From NCBI RefSeq assembly GCF_009828015.1, contig NZ_WTYG01000001.1, positions 248,001 through 312,000 on the forward strand: a stretch of 64,000 bases of DNA, given 5' to 3'. Both the position numbers and the translations under genes were made by a program. This DNA is from Qipengyuania citrea. GTDB lineage: Bacteria > Pseudomonadota > Alphaproteobacteria > Sphingomonadales > Sphingomonadaceae. Of the stretch, positions 17,934 through 27,596 are shown one piece after another; within the stretch, counting starts at the first letter, position 1, and each line of letters begins with the position of its first letter. A model generated the notes under the pieces. It was not told the origin of the DNA. It searched no databases and worked only from the letters and a program-made list of their open reading frames with translations.

Positions 17934-20054
17934 ATGGTCGCACGTCTGGCGCTGGCCGCCGCGCTCGTTTTCGCCGCCGCACCGATCGCGGCGCAGGAGA
18001 GCGATGCGGAGGATCCGTATATCTGGCTCGAGGAAATCCAAGGCGAGCGCGCGCTGGCCAAGGTCGACCAGTGGAATGCCGATACCGAGGCGGTGCTGAC
18101 CGCGCAGGCCGAATATCCGCTGGCCAAGGCCTGGGCCAGGCAGATCCTCGACGATACGCGGCAGATCGCGATGCCCGATGCGGTGATGGGCAATCAGGTC
18201 ACCAATCTGTGGCGCGACGCGGTCAATCCGCGCGGGTTGTGGCGCACCGCGACGCTCGAGAGCTATCTGGCGGGCGCCCCCGAATGGCGCACACTCATCG
18301 ATGTCGACCAGCTGGGCGAGGACGAGGGCCAGAGCTGGGTCTGGCACGGCGCCGATTGCCTCGCGCCCGAATACACCCGCTGCCTGGTCTCGCTTAGCCC
18401 GGGCGGCACCGATGCGGATGTGGTCCGCGAGTTCGACATTGCGACCGGCGCTTTTGTCGAAGGCGGGTTCACCCTGCCCGAAGCCAAGTCGAACGTCGCC
18501 TGGTATGACGAGAACACGCTTTTCGTCGGCACCGACGAAGGCGCCGGATCGCTGACCGATTCGGGCTATCCGCGGCTGGTCAAATTGTGGCAGCGCGGGA
18601 CAGATTTCGCCCAGGCACGGCTGATTGCCGAAGGCCAGCAGACCGATATCAGCATGAGCGGCTTCTCGGTGCTCGATGGTGAAACGCGGTGGCGGTTCGT
18701 CCGCCGGGGCCCCGATTTCTGGACGGGCGAATACAGCCTCGTCGCCGAGGACGGATCGCTGATTGCCCTGCCGCTGCCTCGGGACGCGGGCTTCGAGGCC
18801 GTGCTCGACGGCCATGTGATTGCCAAGATGAACTCGCTGCAGGTGTCGAGCGCCGGGTGGAGCGCGCCGATGGGCGCGTTGGTCGCCTGGTCGCTTGCGG
18901 ATATCGCAGCCGGCCGCAGCGTTGCGCCGACCGTGATTTTCAGACCGAGCGAAACGCAGGCGGTCGAAGATGTCGCGGCGTCGGAAACCAAGCTGTGGGT
19001 CAAGGTGCTGGACGATGTGTCGGGCAAACTGATCGAGCTGACGCCGGGCGCCGAAGGCTGGGCCCAGCGTACCATGGACCTGCCTGCCAACAGCACGATC
19101 CAGATCGCCGAGACCAGCGGCAAGGGCGACACCGCCTTCGTCACGGTCGAGAGCATGCTGACTCCGCCCACGCTCTATGCGGTGCCCAGCGATGGCGCAC
19201 CAGAAGCGATCGCGAGCGAGCCGGCGCAGTTCGATGCGGGCAAGTTCACGGTCGAACAGAAGTTCGCCATTTCGAAGGACGGCACCAAGGTGCCCTATTA
19301 CCTCGTTCGTCCGAAAGATGCCGAAGGCCCGCTACCCACGCTGATCCACGCCTACGGCGGCTTCCGCGCGGCGCAGACGCCGAAATATCTGACCGCCGAA
19401 CCCTATCGGAGCGGGCCGCTGGGCCTGTTCTGGGTCGAAAGCGGCAATGCCTATGTCCTCGCCAATATTCGCGGGGGCGGCGAATACGGGCCCAGCTGGC
19501 ATGAAGACGCGCTGCGCGAAAAACGCCAGAACAGCTTCGACGATTTCCATGCAGTGGCCGACGATCTCGTCGCCAACCGGCTGGCTACCCCGGGCCGTAT
19601 CGCCGCTTCGGGCCGCTCGAACGGCGGCGTGCTGGTCGGCGCGGTCGCGAACCAGCGCCCCGATCTCTACGGCGCGATCATTTCGGGCAGTCCGCTGATC
19701 GACATGAAGCGCTACAACAAGCTGCTCGCGGGCGCATCGTGGATGGCCGAATACGGCAATCCCGACGTACCATCGGACTGGGCCTTTATGCGCGAATGGT
19801 CGCCCTACCAGAACATGCGCGATATACCGGACGTCCCCGCGGCGTTCTACTACCTCTCGACGCTCGACGACCGCGTACATCCGGGCCATGCGCGCAAGGC
19901 GGCGGCCAAGCACGAAGCCTGGGGCCAGACCTTCTATTATCACGAGTACCGCGAGGGCGGCCATTCGGTCGGATCGGACCACGAGGAAGATGCGAAACGC
20001 GCGGCATTGCTGCTCGCCTATCTCAACTGCGAGATCGGGACGGGCGCGGAGTAA
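17934..20054 (+). CDS. secreted prolyl oligopeptidase family (S9) peptidase
   Basis: 706 residues with a signal peptide (about 1-22, ending PIAAQE) and a beta-propeller followed by an alpha/beta-hydrolase domain (from about residue 430). The family cleaves peptides after proline. The catalytic serine is S562 in SGRSNGG, with the Asp in LDDRVHPGHARK and the His in EGGHSVGS. The ATG at 17934 is chosen over the adjacent TTG because AGGGAGA sits 7 nt upstream. It is monocistronic, 21 nt after nadA ends. Confidence 0.95.
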   Translation: MVARLALAAALVFAAAPIAAQESDAEDPYIWLEEIQGERALAKVDQWNADTEAVLTAQAEYPLAKAWARQILDDTRQIAMPDAVMGNQVTNLWRDAVNPRGLWRTATLESYLAGAPEWRTLIDVDQLGEDEGQSWVWHGADCLAPEYTRCLVSLSPGGTDADVVREFDIATGAFVEGGFTLPEAKSNVAWYDENTLFVGTDEGAGSLTDSGYPRLVKLWQRGTDFAQARLIAEGQQTDISMSGFSVLDGETRWRFVRRGPDFWTGEYSLVAEDGSLIALPLPRDAGFEAVLDGHVIAKMNSLQVSSAGWSAPMGALVAWSLADIAAGRSVAPTVIFRPSETQAVEDVAASETKLWVKVLDDVSGKLIELTPGAEGWAQRTMDLPANSTIQIAETSGKGDTAFVTVESMLTPPTLYAVPSDGAPEAIASEPAQFDAGKFTVEQKFAISKDGTKVPYYLVRPKDAEGPLPTLIHAYGGFRAAQTPKYLTAEPYRSGPLGLFWVESGNAYVLANIRGGGEYGPSWHEDALREKRQNSFDDFHAVADDLVANRLATPGRIAASGRSNGGVLVGAVANQRPDLYGAIISGSPLIDMKRYNKLLAGASWMAEYGNPDVPSDWAFMREWSPYQNMRDIPDVPAAFYYLSTLDDRVHPGHARKAAAKHEAWGQTFYYHEYREGGHSVGSDHEEDAKRAALLLAYLNCEIGTGAE

Positions 20055-20084
20055 GGCACGCATTCCGGGCTGGCGCGTTACTGT

Positions 20085-20104
20085 CCCTGTCCTTTAGGAT
20101 AGGG
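20085..20104. other. imperfect palindrome upstream of the DUF2254 pair
   Basis: CCCTGTCCT and AGGATAGGG flank a 2-nt centre, with one G.U mismatch across the stem. It lies 31 nt after the S9 peptidase stop and 27 nt before the DUF2254 start. It could be an operator or a weak hairpin; there is no T-run. Confidence 0.35.
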
Positions 20105-20130
20105 GCGTCCGCTATGAGAAGGAACGGCAT

Positions 20131-21429
20131 TTGGCCGCCAAGGGCCCGCTTCGCGGCATCTCGCAATATGTGATCCACCGGCTGGTGGCCAATTACTGGT
20201 CGCTGCCGCTGATCGCCGTGTTCGGAGCCCCGCTGCTGGGTGCGGCGGTTCTGTGGACGGACCGCGCCTTTGCCGGGGAATGGCTGTTCGAGCGCGGAGT
20301 CACCCTGCTCGTCGCCGGCGATGCGGCGCAGGACCTCGCGATCGCGATTGTCGGGGTGAACGCGGCGCTGCTGACGCTCTACTGGTCGGTCACGCTGATC
20401 GTGTTGACGCTGGCCACGGCCAATCTGGGCGTACGGCTGGTCGATCGCTGGCTCGACAAGGTGCTTACCCGCGTCTCGGTTGCCGGGCTGACCTTCTGCC
20501 TCGTCTTCTCGATCGTGGTGCTGTCGCGGATCGATCCCGAAGCAAGCCTTGCCGAATTGCCGCACTTCGCGCTGGCGGTGCTGTTCGCGCTCGAACTGGT
20601 CAACATCGCCATGCTGGGCGTGGCAATCCACGATCTGGGGCGTACGATGTTCGTCGACCGCTCGATCGCGCATCTTGGTACCGAAGCGTCGAGCATTGCC
20701 ATCCCGGTCGTGGCGGCAGAACCTTTCGCGGGCGAATGGCGCTTCGCCCTGCCCGCCCCGCGCGAAGGCTATGTCGAGGGAATGGACCTCGAGCGGTTGC
20801 GCAAGCGCCTGGCCACGCACGAAGGGCAGGTCCGCTTCTGCGCGGCACCGGGCCAGCATGTCCTGAAGGGCGAACCGCTGGTCCAGTTCGAATATGAACC
20901 TCGCAAGACCAAACCCGTGCTGCGCACCGTGGCAATCGGCGATTTTCGTTCCAGCGTGCAGTCGACGGTCTATCAGGTCCGGCTGCTGGTCGAAGTGGCC
21001 AGCCGCGCCCTCTCGCCCGGGATCAACGATTTCTACACCGCGCTGGCCTGCGCTGACCAGCTCGCCGCCGCGATGGCGGGCCATGCGCAAACTTGGGTCG
21101 ATGACGGGCTGGTCGCAGTGTACGAACACGATCCCCGGTTCGAACTGCCGGGGCAGGATTTCCGCGGGCTGTTCGAAGGCCCTCTCAAGGCGTTTCGCCA
21201 GGCCGCCGCCGATTATCCTTCGGTCTCGATACGGATCATCGAAAATCTCGCGCGGTTGAGAACGCTGCTGGCCGAACAGGGCTGCCCGGGCGCGCTGCTG
21301 CAGTTCTTCCAGACATGCGCAGCGGAAATGCATGCCCATGCCCGCGCCAATGCCGAACACGATTCCGACCGGGCGGACATCGATCGTGCTTTCGACAAGT
21401 GCCTGCTTGCGGTAGCCGGCGAAGCATGA
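20131..21429 (+). CDS. DUF2254 family inner-membrane protein A
   Basis: 432 residues from a TTG start at 20131 (GAAGGA upstream; no in-frame ATG serves better). Four hydrophobic segments occupy the first 185 residues, followed by a soluble region with the family signature ASRALSPGINDFYTA. The usual P-F after IND is F-Y here. The function is unknown. It is coupled to a paralogue by an ATGA overlap. Confidence 0.85.
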   Translation: MAAKGPLRGISQYVIHRLVANYWSLPLIAVFGAPLLGAAVLWTDRAFAGEWLFERGVTLLVAGDAAQDLAIAIVGVNAALLTLYWSVTLIVLTLATANLGVRLVDRWLDKVLTRVSVAGLTFCLVFSIVVLSRIDPEASLAELPHFALAVLFALELVNIAMLGVAIHDLGRTMFVDRSIAHLGTEASSIAIPVVAAEPFAGEWRFALPAPREGYVEGMDLERLRKRLATHEGQVRFCAAPGQHVLKGEPLVQFEYEPRKTKPVLRTVAIGDFRSSVQSTVYQVRLLVEVASRALSPGINDFYTALACADQLAAAMAGHAQTWVDDGLVAVYEHDPRFELPGQDFRGLFEGPLKAFRQAAADYPSVSIRIIENLARLRTLLAEQGCPGALLQFFQTCAAEMHAHARANAEHDSDRADIDRAFDKCLLAVAGEA

Positions 21430-22748
21430 TCGCACGGCTGCGCAAATTCTGGCACGACATCAATGCCAGCTACTGGTTCCTGCCGGCGCTCTTTTCGATC
21501 GTCTGCGTGGCACTGGCGCTTGGTACGATCTGGCTCGACCGCAGCGGATGGGCCGATTTCCTCAACGACGTGGATTGGCTCGAACCGGCGCGCCCCGACG
21601 GGGCGAGCAACATCCTAACGGTCATCGCCGGGTCAATGATCGGGGTCGCATCGACCGTGTTCTCGATCACCATCGCCGCAGTCGCCTATGCCAGCGGCAA
21701 TTACGGCCCGCGCTTGCTGACCAATTTCATGGAAGACCGCGGCAACCAGTTCAGCCTGGCGACCTTCATCGGCACATTCGTTTATGCCATCACCGTGCTG
21801 CGCAGCGTGCGGGCGGAAGACGAGGTGGCGACCAATCTGGAAGACGCCGCCGCAACCGCGCTGCCGGGCTTCGTCCCGCAGCTGTCGCTGCTGGTCGCCT
21901 TCGGCCTGATGGCGCTTTCGGTCGCGGTACTCGTCTATTTCCTCAACCACATTCCTGCCTCGATCCGCATCAACACGGTCCTGAAGGACATCGGCGCGCG
22001 CCTGCTGACCGATATCGAGGCGCGGTTTCCCGATCCCAACACCGGCCAGCGCGCCGGGACGGCGCCCGACGGCAGCCCGATAACCGCGCGCGAAACGGGA
22101 TACGTACAAGCGATTTCCTTCTCGCGGCTCGAACGGATCGCGCAGCGCGAGAACGGCAAGCTCAAGCTGGCCGTCCGCACGGGGGACTTCGTCCACCCCA
22201 AGGTCGTGATCGCCTATTGGGCGGACATGGATGTGGTCGAGGATTGCCCCGACGCGGATGTCCGCGAATGCTTTACGCTGGGCAGCATGCGTACGCCGAG
22301 CCAGGACATGCAGTTCCTGATCGACGAATTGGTGGAGATCGGCTTGCGCGCGCTCTCGCCCGGGATCAACGATCCCTTCACTGCCGTAACCGCGGTCCAC
22401 TGGCTCGGCGCGGCGACGGCCGAACTGGGACGGCGGGACCTCACGCGCAGCTATGCCAGCAATGGCGAAGAGCCGCGCGTGGTCCTGCTCGAGGACGATT
22501 TCGAACATTTCGTCAGCCGCGGTTTCGGCGCGATGCGCGGCGGGCTGGCCAACAACCGGATCGCCGCCCAGGTCGCGTTCGAGGCGATGGTCGATGCGGC
22601 GTCCACGCTCGATGACGAGACGCGGCGCGAAACCCTCGCCCGCGAAGGCAACCTGCTGATGCTGCAGGCGCGCGAGCATCTGGTCGGCCCCGAGCTCGAC
22701 ATGGTGGAGGCACGCTACCAGCGCTTCCTCCAGGATATCGAGCGCTAG
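21426..22748 (+). CDS. DUF2254 family inner-membrane protein B
   Basis: 440 residues from the ATG at 21426 (overlapping the previous stop as ATGA). Transmembrane helices are near residues 19-38, 60-85, 105-125 and 140-165. The canonical signature is intact: GLRALSPGINDPFTAVTAVHW. It resembles its upstream neighbour over the full length, indicating an old tandem duplication with divergence. Its stop shares CTAG with the convergent DMT transporter gene. Confidence 0.88.
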   Translation: MIARLRKFWHDINASYWFLPALFSIVCVALALGTIWLDRSGWADFLNDVDWLEPARPDGASNILTVIAGSMIGVASTVFSITIAAVAYASGNYGPRLLTNFMEDRGNQFSLATFIGTFVYAITVLRSVRAEDEVATNLEDAAATALPGFVPQLSLLVAFGLMALSVAVLVYFLNHIPASIRINTVLKDIGARLLTDIEARFPDPNTGQRAGTAPDGSPITARETGYVQAISFSRLERIAQRENGKLKLAVRTGDFVHPKVVIAYWADMDVVEDCPDADVRECFTLGSMRTPSQDMQFLIDELVEIGLRALSPGINDPFTAVTAVHWLGAATAELGRRDLTRSYASNGEEPRVVLLEDDFEHFVSRGFGAMRGGLANNRIAAQVAFEAMVDAASTLDDETRRETLAREGNLLMLQAREHLVGPELDMVEARYQRFLQDIER

Positions 22749-23650
22749 CGCATGCGCGGCTTGCGCTTCACCCGCGCCAGCACCAGCGCCGTACCGACAA
22801 GCACCATGCCGACCACATCGAGCGGCACCAGCGTTTCGCCGAAAACGAGCCAGCCGACGAGGGCAGCCAGCGCGGGCTGGGTCAGCAAGGCCATGCCGAT
22901 GATCAGCGGCGGAAAATGCCCGAGCGCGAAGACCAGCAGGCCCTGCCCGACGATCTGGCTGCTCAGCGCCAGGATCAGCACGGGGCCCCAACCCGCCGTG
23001 CCCGGCCACACCGGCTCACCTGCCACCAGCGCAATTCCGAGCAGTATCGGTGCCGCTGCGAGGCTGACCAAGAGCAGGACCGTCCACTGCCCCAGCTGCG
23101 CGCGCGCGCGCTGGGCCGGGAGCAGGTAGAAAGCGTAGAACACGCCCGCGAGCAGGCAGAACAAATCACCCGCGAAGCTGGTCGGCGAGATCTCGAGGCT
23201 GCGGCCCAGCAGTATGCCGGCCCCCGCCAATGCGGCAAACACCCCGATGCCTTCCTGGCCCGTCGGCGCCCGCCGCGCCGCGATCAGGCCCCAGATCATC
23301 AGGATCACGCTGCCCGAATTGCCGAACAGCGTCGCGTTGGCGAGCCGGGTCTGCTCGATCCCGACATGCCAGCTGGCAAGATCGACTGCGAAGAACGCGC
23401 CTGCCAGCAGGCAGAGCAGCGCCAGGCCGCGATCGAGCGCCAGCGGTGAACGCCCCCGCCACGCCAACAGGGCGAGCAGCGGGATCGGCAGCAGCAGGCG
23501 CCAGAATCCGGCCGACACCGGCCCGGTGTCCGCCAGCCGCACGAGCCAGGGCCCCAGCGCCAGCGCGACATTGCCGGCGATCAGCGCCGCGAAGTGCCAT
23601 GCGCTCGCCTGATAGCCATTTTTGTCGCGGGGAGCGGTTGCGCTGGTCAT
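22745..23650 (-). CDS. DMT superfamily (EamA) transporter
   Basis: 301 residues with ten hydrophobic helices arranged as two five-helix EamA repeats. The family exports or imports small metabolites; substrate unknown. LVGWLVFGETLVPLDVVGMVLVG near the end is the typical second-repeat signature. The gene is divergent from the OYE gene at 23704 and convergent with DUF2254 B, sharing CTAG. Confidence 0.9.
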   Translation of the reverse strand: MTSATAPRDKNGYQASAWHFAALIAGNVALALGPWLVRLADTGPVSAGFWRLLLPIPLLALLAWRGRSPLALDRGLALLCLLAGAFFAVDLASWHVGIEQTRLANATLFGNSGSVILMIWGLIAARRAPTGQEGIGVFAALAGAGILLGRSLEISPTSFAGDLFCLLAGVFYAFYLLPAQRARAQLGQWTVLLLVSLAAAPILLGIALVAGEPVWPGTAGWGPVLILALSSQIVGQGLLVFALGHFPPLIIGMALLTQPALAALVGWLVFGETLVPLDVVGMVLVGTALVLARVKRKPRMR

Positions 23651-23703
23651 TGGCGGCCCCTAGCTCTTTGATCCAAACGCGTCAGCAAGAAGGATTGCCC
23701 CGC

Positions 23704-24816
23704 ATGCACGAAAGCCTGTTCCAGCCGCTCACCATGGGTGCCCTCGAAACCCCGAACCGGATTTTCATGGCACCGCTCACGCGGGGGCGTTCGACCCAGC
23801 CGGGATCGGTGCCCAACGAGATGATGGCGACATATTACCGGCAGCGGGCAAGTGCCGGGCTGATCATCTCCGAAGCCACGGGGATCAGCGTCGAAGGACT
23901 GGGCTGGCCCGCCGCCCCCGGTATCTGGAGCGATGAACAGGTCGAGGGCTGGAAGCAGGTGACTCAGGCGGTCCACGATGAAGGCGGGCTGATCGTGCTG
24001 CAGATGTGGCACATGGGCCGGCTGGTGCATCCCGATTTCCTCGGCGGCAATCCGCCGGTTTCCGCCAGCGCGACGACCGCGCCGGGCCACGCGCACACAT
24101 TCGAAGGCCGCAAGGACTATGAACAGGCAAGAGCGGCCACCGTCGAGGACATCGCGCGCATCGTGGAGGACTACCGCAAGGCGGCCGAGAATGCGAAGAA
24201 GGCCGGCTTCGACGGGGTCCAGCTTCACGCCGCCAATGGCTATCTGATCGACCAGTTCCTGCGCGACAGCACCAATCTGCGCGAAGACGAATATGGCGGC
24301 AGCGCCGAAAACCGCACCCGGATCCTGCGCGAAGTGCTGACCGCGCTGATCGATGTATGGGGCAAGGACCGGGTCGGCGTCCGGCTGTCGCCCAATGGCG
24401 AAACGCAGGGCTGCGACGATAGCGATCCGGCAACCACCTTCGGCGCGGCCGCCAAGGTCGTCGAGGAACTCGGCGTGGCCTTTCTCGAACTGCGCGAGCC
24501 CGGACCGGATGGCACTTTCGGCAGCACCGACGTGCCCAAGCAGAGCCCCCTGATCCGCAAGATCTATTCGGGCACCCTCGTTCTCAACAGCGACTATTCG
24601 GCCGCAGAGGCGGTGGCCGACATCGATGCGGGCCGCGCCGATGCGATCAGCTGGGGCCGCGATTTCATTGCCAATCCCGACCTGCCTGAGCGCTTCAAGC
24701 TGGGGGCGGACATCGCCCCGAATGTGGATGTCCCGCGCAGCTGGTATGGTAAGGGTCCACACGGATACATCGATTACCCTAAACTAACCGATGAGGATCA
24801 AGCTGCAGTGGGCTGA
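23704..24816 (+). CDS. old yellow enzyme family alkene reductase
   Basis: 370 residues forming an FMN-binding TIM barrel. The family reduces activated C=C bonds, or nitro compounds and nitrate esters, with NAD(P)H. Active-site His and Asn lie in LHAANGYLIDQFL, and DEYGGSAENR is the family signature (usually DNYGGS). LNSDYS and SWGRDFIANPDL are the phosphate-binding end. ATG 23704 has AAGGA upstream. The closest family style is NemA/XenB. It has no obvious operon partner. Confidence 0.94.
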   Translation: MHESLFQPLTMGALETPNRIFMAPLTRGRSTQPGSVPNEMMATYYRQRASAGLIISEATGISVEGLGWPAAPGIWSDEQVEGWKQVTQAVHDEGGLIVLQMWHMGRLVHPDFLGGNPPVSASATTAPGHAHTFEGRKDYEQARAATVEDIARIVEDYRKAAENAKKAGFDGVQLHAANGYLIDQFLRDSTNLREDEYGGSAENRTRILREVLTALIDVWGKDRVGVRLSPNGETQGCDDSDPATTFGAAAKVVEELGVAFLELREPGPDGTFGSTDVPKQSPLIRKIYSGTLVLNSDYSAAEAVADIDAGRADAISWGRDFIANPDLPERFKLGADIAPNVDVPRSWYGKGPHGYIDYPKLTDEDQAAVG

Positions 24817-24845
24817 TTTGCCCTTGGCGATAGTCTGGAGGTTCA

Positions 24846-25721
24846 ATGCGATCGTGGATCCTGATCCCGGCAGAGAATGACAAGGCTATCGCCGCGGCCG
24901 CCGGATCGGGTGCGGGTGCCATCGTCATCGACCTCGCCCGTCCGCTGGCGCCCGGCTTGCAGGCTGCGGCCCGGATGGCGGCGAGCGCATGGCTGCGCGC
25001 GCATCGCGAACAGGTGGTCGCCGAACGCCGGTTCGAACGGTGGGCGCGCATTCCGGGGCTCGATACGGCGGACTGGCGCGAGGCGCTCGGCGCCGCGATG
25101 GAAGGGTCCCCGCATGGCATCGTGCTCGCCAATTGCCGCGGCGCCGAGGACATCCGCCAGCTGGCCTCGGTGCTCTACGAAATGGAAGACCGGCTGGGGC
25201 TGGCCGCCAACATCACGCGGATAATCCCCCAGCTCGGATCGCGTCCGGTCGATGCACTGGCGATCGGCCGTCTGGCGGACGATCTGCACCCGCGCGTGTC
25301 CGGGCTGACATGGGATGCGATCGGCCTCGCCCGAGCAATCGGCGCGCGGCGCCTGCGCGGCCCCGGCGGACGCTGGAGCGACCCGCTGGCCCATGTCCGG
25401 GCGCAGGTGGTCCTGATCGCGCATGCCCGCGGCATCGATGCCATCGAACATCCCTTCCGCGACGTGCAGGACGCCGATACCGGCCGCCGGGTGGCGGAAA
25501 CAGCGCGGGCCGACGGCTTCACCGGCATGGTCGCGGTCCATCCCGCGCAGGTTCCCTGGATCAATTCCGCCTTCGCTCCGCTGGAAAGCGAGCTATCCGA
25601 AGCCTTCAGGATCGTTGCCGCCTTCCGCGCCGATCCCGATGCGCCGTTCCTGGTGGTGGGAGACCGCCGGGTCGAACGGTCCGAGTTGCAACGCGCCAGG
25701 CGGTTGCTGGGCGAAGACTAG
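24846..25721 (+). CDS. HpcH/HpaI aldolase / citrate-lyase-beta-like protein, degenerate active site
   Basis: 291 residues in the CoA-lyase/HpcH fold. The start SWILIPAENDKAIAAAAGSG corresponds to the usual FVPGDRPxxxxKALASGAD, and IVIDL is followed by ARP where active family members have EDAV. The K-V-E-S region is replaced by LANCRGAED, and the metal-binding Glu of LIET is missing (IIPQLGSRP). ADDL is kept. These losses suggest an inactive or repurposed enzyme. Family placement is moderately sure; the catalytic loss is read from motifs, not from an alignment. Confidence 0.75.
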   Translation: MRSWILIPAENDKAIAAAAGSGAGAIVIDLARPLAPGLQAAARMAASAWLRAHREQVVAERRFERWARIPGLDTADWREALGAAMEGSPHGIVLANCRGAEDIRQLASVLYEMEDRLGLAANITRIIPQLGSRPVDALAIGRLADDLHPRVSGLTWDAIGLARAIGARRLRGPGGRWSDPLAHVRAQVVLIAHARGIDAIEHPFRDVQDADTGRRVAETARADGFTGMVAVHPAQVPWINSAFAPLESELSEAFRIVAAFRADPDAPFLVVGDRRVERSELQRARRLLGED

Positions 25722-26044
25722 CCCACGGGGCTATCCTGCCCTGCGTCGTCGGGCTGCGCCGGCACATCGTCCGCATCGTCATTCCGTTCGGCCACGGCAG
25801 GCGCGCTCGGAGCGGGATCCCCCGCGCCCGCACCCTGCGAAGCGGCAGGCGCATCGGCCACCGGAGGCGATTGCGAACGCAGCCGGTCGAGCGGGATCAT
25901 GTCGTCGCTGATCGTCCCGCCGAGCACCTCGCCCTTGGCGGCGCGGTCGGCCTCGTCGGCGTTTTCCTCGAGCGGGGCCTCGTCCTGACAGGCCGACAGG
26001 GCGAGCGGGCCAGCGACGAGCAGGACCATCGAACGAAATCTCAT
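25718..26044 (-). CDS. small lipoprotein, Ala/Asp/Pro-rich
   Basis: 108 residues with a lipobox: a hydrophobic start ending [10 protein letters not shown], so C19 would be acylated. The rest is low-complexity and acidic, with Pro/Ala repeats, so it is probably disordered in the periplasm. It overlaps lipB by ATGA and follows it on the minus strand. Its stop shares CTAG with the HpcH-like gene. No function can be assigned. Confidence 0.7.
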   Translation of the reverse strand: MRFRSMVLLVAGPLALSACQDEAPLEENADEADRAAKGEVLGGTISDDMIPLDRLRSQSPPVADAPAASQGAGAGDPAPSAPAVAERNDDADDVPAQPDDAGQDSPVG

Positions 26045-26712
26045 GGCAGCGCAGAGCCCTTCCCTTCGAGCGCTTCGAGGAAATCACCGAAGCGCCGGTG
26101 CAATGCCTCATCGAATGCCGCAGGCGCAAGCGCGATTCCCAAACGCTCGAGACTGGTTACGCCGAAATCCTCGATGCCGCAGGGCACGATGCCGCCGAAA
26201 TGGGCAAGATCGGGGGCCAGGTTTACCGAGAAGCCGTGCATCGTCACCCAGCGCCGCACGCGCACGCCGATGGCTCCGATCTTCGCCTCGCGCCCATCGA
26301 TATCGCGCGTCCAGATGCCGATCCGGCCTTCGCTGCGCCAGCTGTCGACGCCGATATCTGCCAGCGTGGCGATCACCCAGCCTTCGAGCGAATGGACGAA
26401 ACAGCGCACGTCGCGGCCGCGTTGCTTCAGGTCGAGCATGACATAGCCGATCCGCTGGCCCGGACCGTGATAGGTGTACCGTCCCCCGCGCCCCGCCTCG
26501 ACGACATCGAACCGCGGATCGAGCAATTCGGCGCCATCGGCACTGGTCCCGGCCGTATAGACCGGGGGATGTTCGAGCAGCCAGACCAGTTCGCCCGCTG
26601 CGCCTTCGGCGATCGCATGATTGCGCGCAGTCATGCTTTCGAGCGCGGTGCGGTAGTCGATCCGGCCCGGCTCGGCGCGCCATTCGACGGTTTCGGGTGA
26701 AGCAGTGGACAT
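26041..26712 (-). CDS. lipB: octanoyltransferase
   Basis: LipB moves octanoyl groups from acyl carrier protein to lipoyl domains. It has 223 residues from 26712 (12 more if begun at 26748, which lacks conservation). Motifs [25 protein letters not shown] (lysine) and [16 protein letters not shown] (catalytic cysteine) are intact. lipA is not adjacent. Confidence 0.96.
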   Translation of the reverse strand: MSTASPETVEWRAEPGRIDYRTALESMTARNHAIAEGAAGELVWLLEHPPVYTAGTSADGAELLDPRFDVVEAGRGGRYTYHGPGQRIGYVMLDLKQRGRDVRCFVHSLEGWVIATLADIGVDSWRSEGRIGIWTRDIDGREAKIGAIGVRVRRWVTMHGFSVNLAPDLAHFGGIVPCGIEDFGVTSLERLGIALAPAAFDEALHRRFGDFLEALEGKGSALP

Positions 26713-26771
26713 AGGCGATTGCGTGGCGACTGGCGGAACGCTTATCAAGGGGCAAACGGGAGTAGCGCTGC

Positions 26772-27596
26772 ATGAAATTCAACCTCGATACCGCCTGGAA
26801 GGACGCCTCGCGATTGCTGTCGCGCAACCTGGGGCTGCTGGCGGTCGTCGCCGGGGTCTTCTTCTTCCTGCCCTATGCCGGTGTCGCCATGGCCCTGCCC
26901 GAGATGGGCGATCTGCAGGCCGCGCAGGCCAGCGGCAATTTCGACCTGATGGCAGCGGCCGCAAGCGATCTGTACGCCAGCTATTGGTGGCTGTTCCTGG
27001 TCCTCGCGATCATCCAGGGGATCGGCCTGCTGGCCATGCTCGCGCTGGTCCGGCAGCGCGCCAATCCCACGGTGGGCGAGGCGCTGGCCGCAGGCGGGCG
27101 GTCGGTGCTCAGCTATATTGCCGCGCAACTGCTGCAGGTGGCGCTGATCGTCTTCGTCGCCGTCCTGCTGACCGCGATCGGCGCATTGACCGGGTTGCAG
27201 GCGCTCGCGGTGCTTGGCGGTATCGTCGCCTTCGTCGTCACTTGCTATATCGTGGTCAAGCTGTCGCTGGTCGCGCCGGTCATCGCGATCGAGGGGGAAC
27301 GCAATCCGGTCCGGGCGCTCAGGCGGTCCTGGACGCTTACCCGCGGGCAAAGCTTCCGCCTGTTCCTGTTCTACCTGCTGCTGCTGGTCGCCTTCATGGT
27401 TCTGTCTGTGGTCATCACGCTGGTGCTGGGCCTGCCCTTCGCGCTGGCCGGGGAACAGGCCGCGCTGCTTGGCGAAGGCGTGCTTTCGGGGCTGGTAAAT
27501 GCCGTGATGGTGGTGGTGGCGGTGTGCGTGCTGGCTGCGGTGCACACGCAGCTGGCCCGGCTGGGCCATGAACGGACGCCGTCAGCCGACGGCTAG
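26772..27596 (+). CDS. membrane protein, glycerophosphodiester phosphodiesterase membrane-domain family
   Basis: 274 residues, six to seven transmembrane segments, beginning with an amphipathic [17 protein letters not shown]. The [26 protein letters not shown] loop is typical of GPDPase membrane-domain proteins lacking the catalytic domain. Function is unknown. It lies divergent from lipB, and its stop shares CTAG with the methyltransferase. Confidence 0.8.
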   Translation: MKFNLDTAWKDASRLLSRNLGLLAVVAGVFFFLPYAGVAMALPEMGDLQAAQASGNFDLMAAAASDLYASYWWLFLVLAIIQGIGLLAMLALVRQRANPTVGEALAAGGRSVLSYIAAQLLQVALIVFVAVLLTAIGALTGLQALAVLGGIVAFVVTCYIVVKLSLVAPVIAIEGERNPVRALRRSWTLTRGQSFRLFLFYLLLLVAFMVLSVVITLVLGLPFALAGEQAALLGEGVLSGLVNAVMVVVAVCVLAAVHTQLARLGHERTPSADG

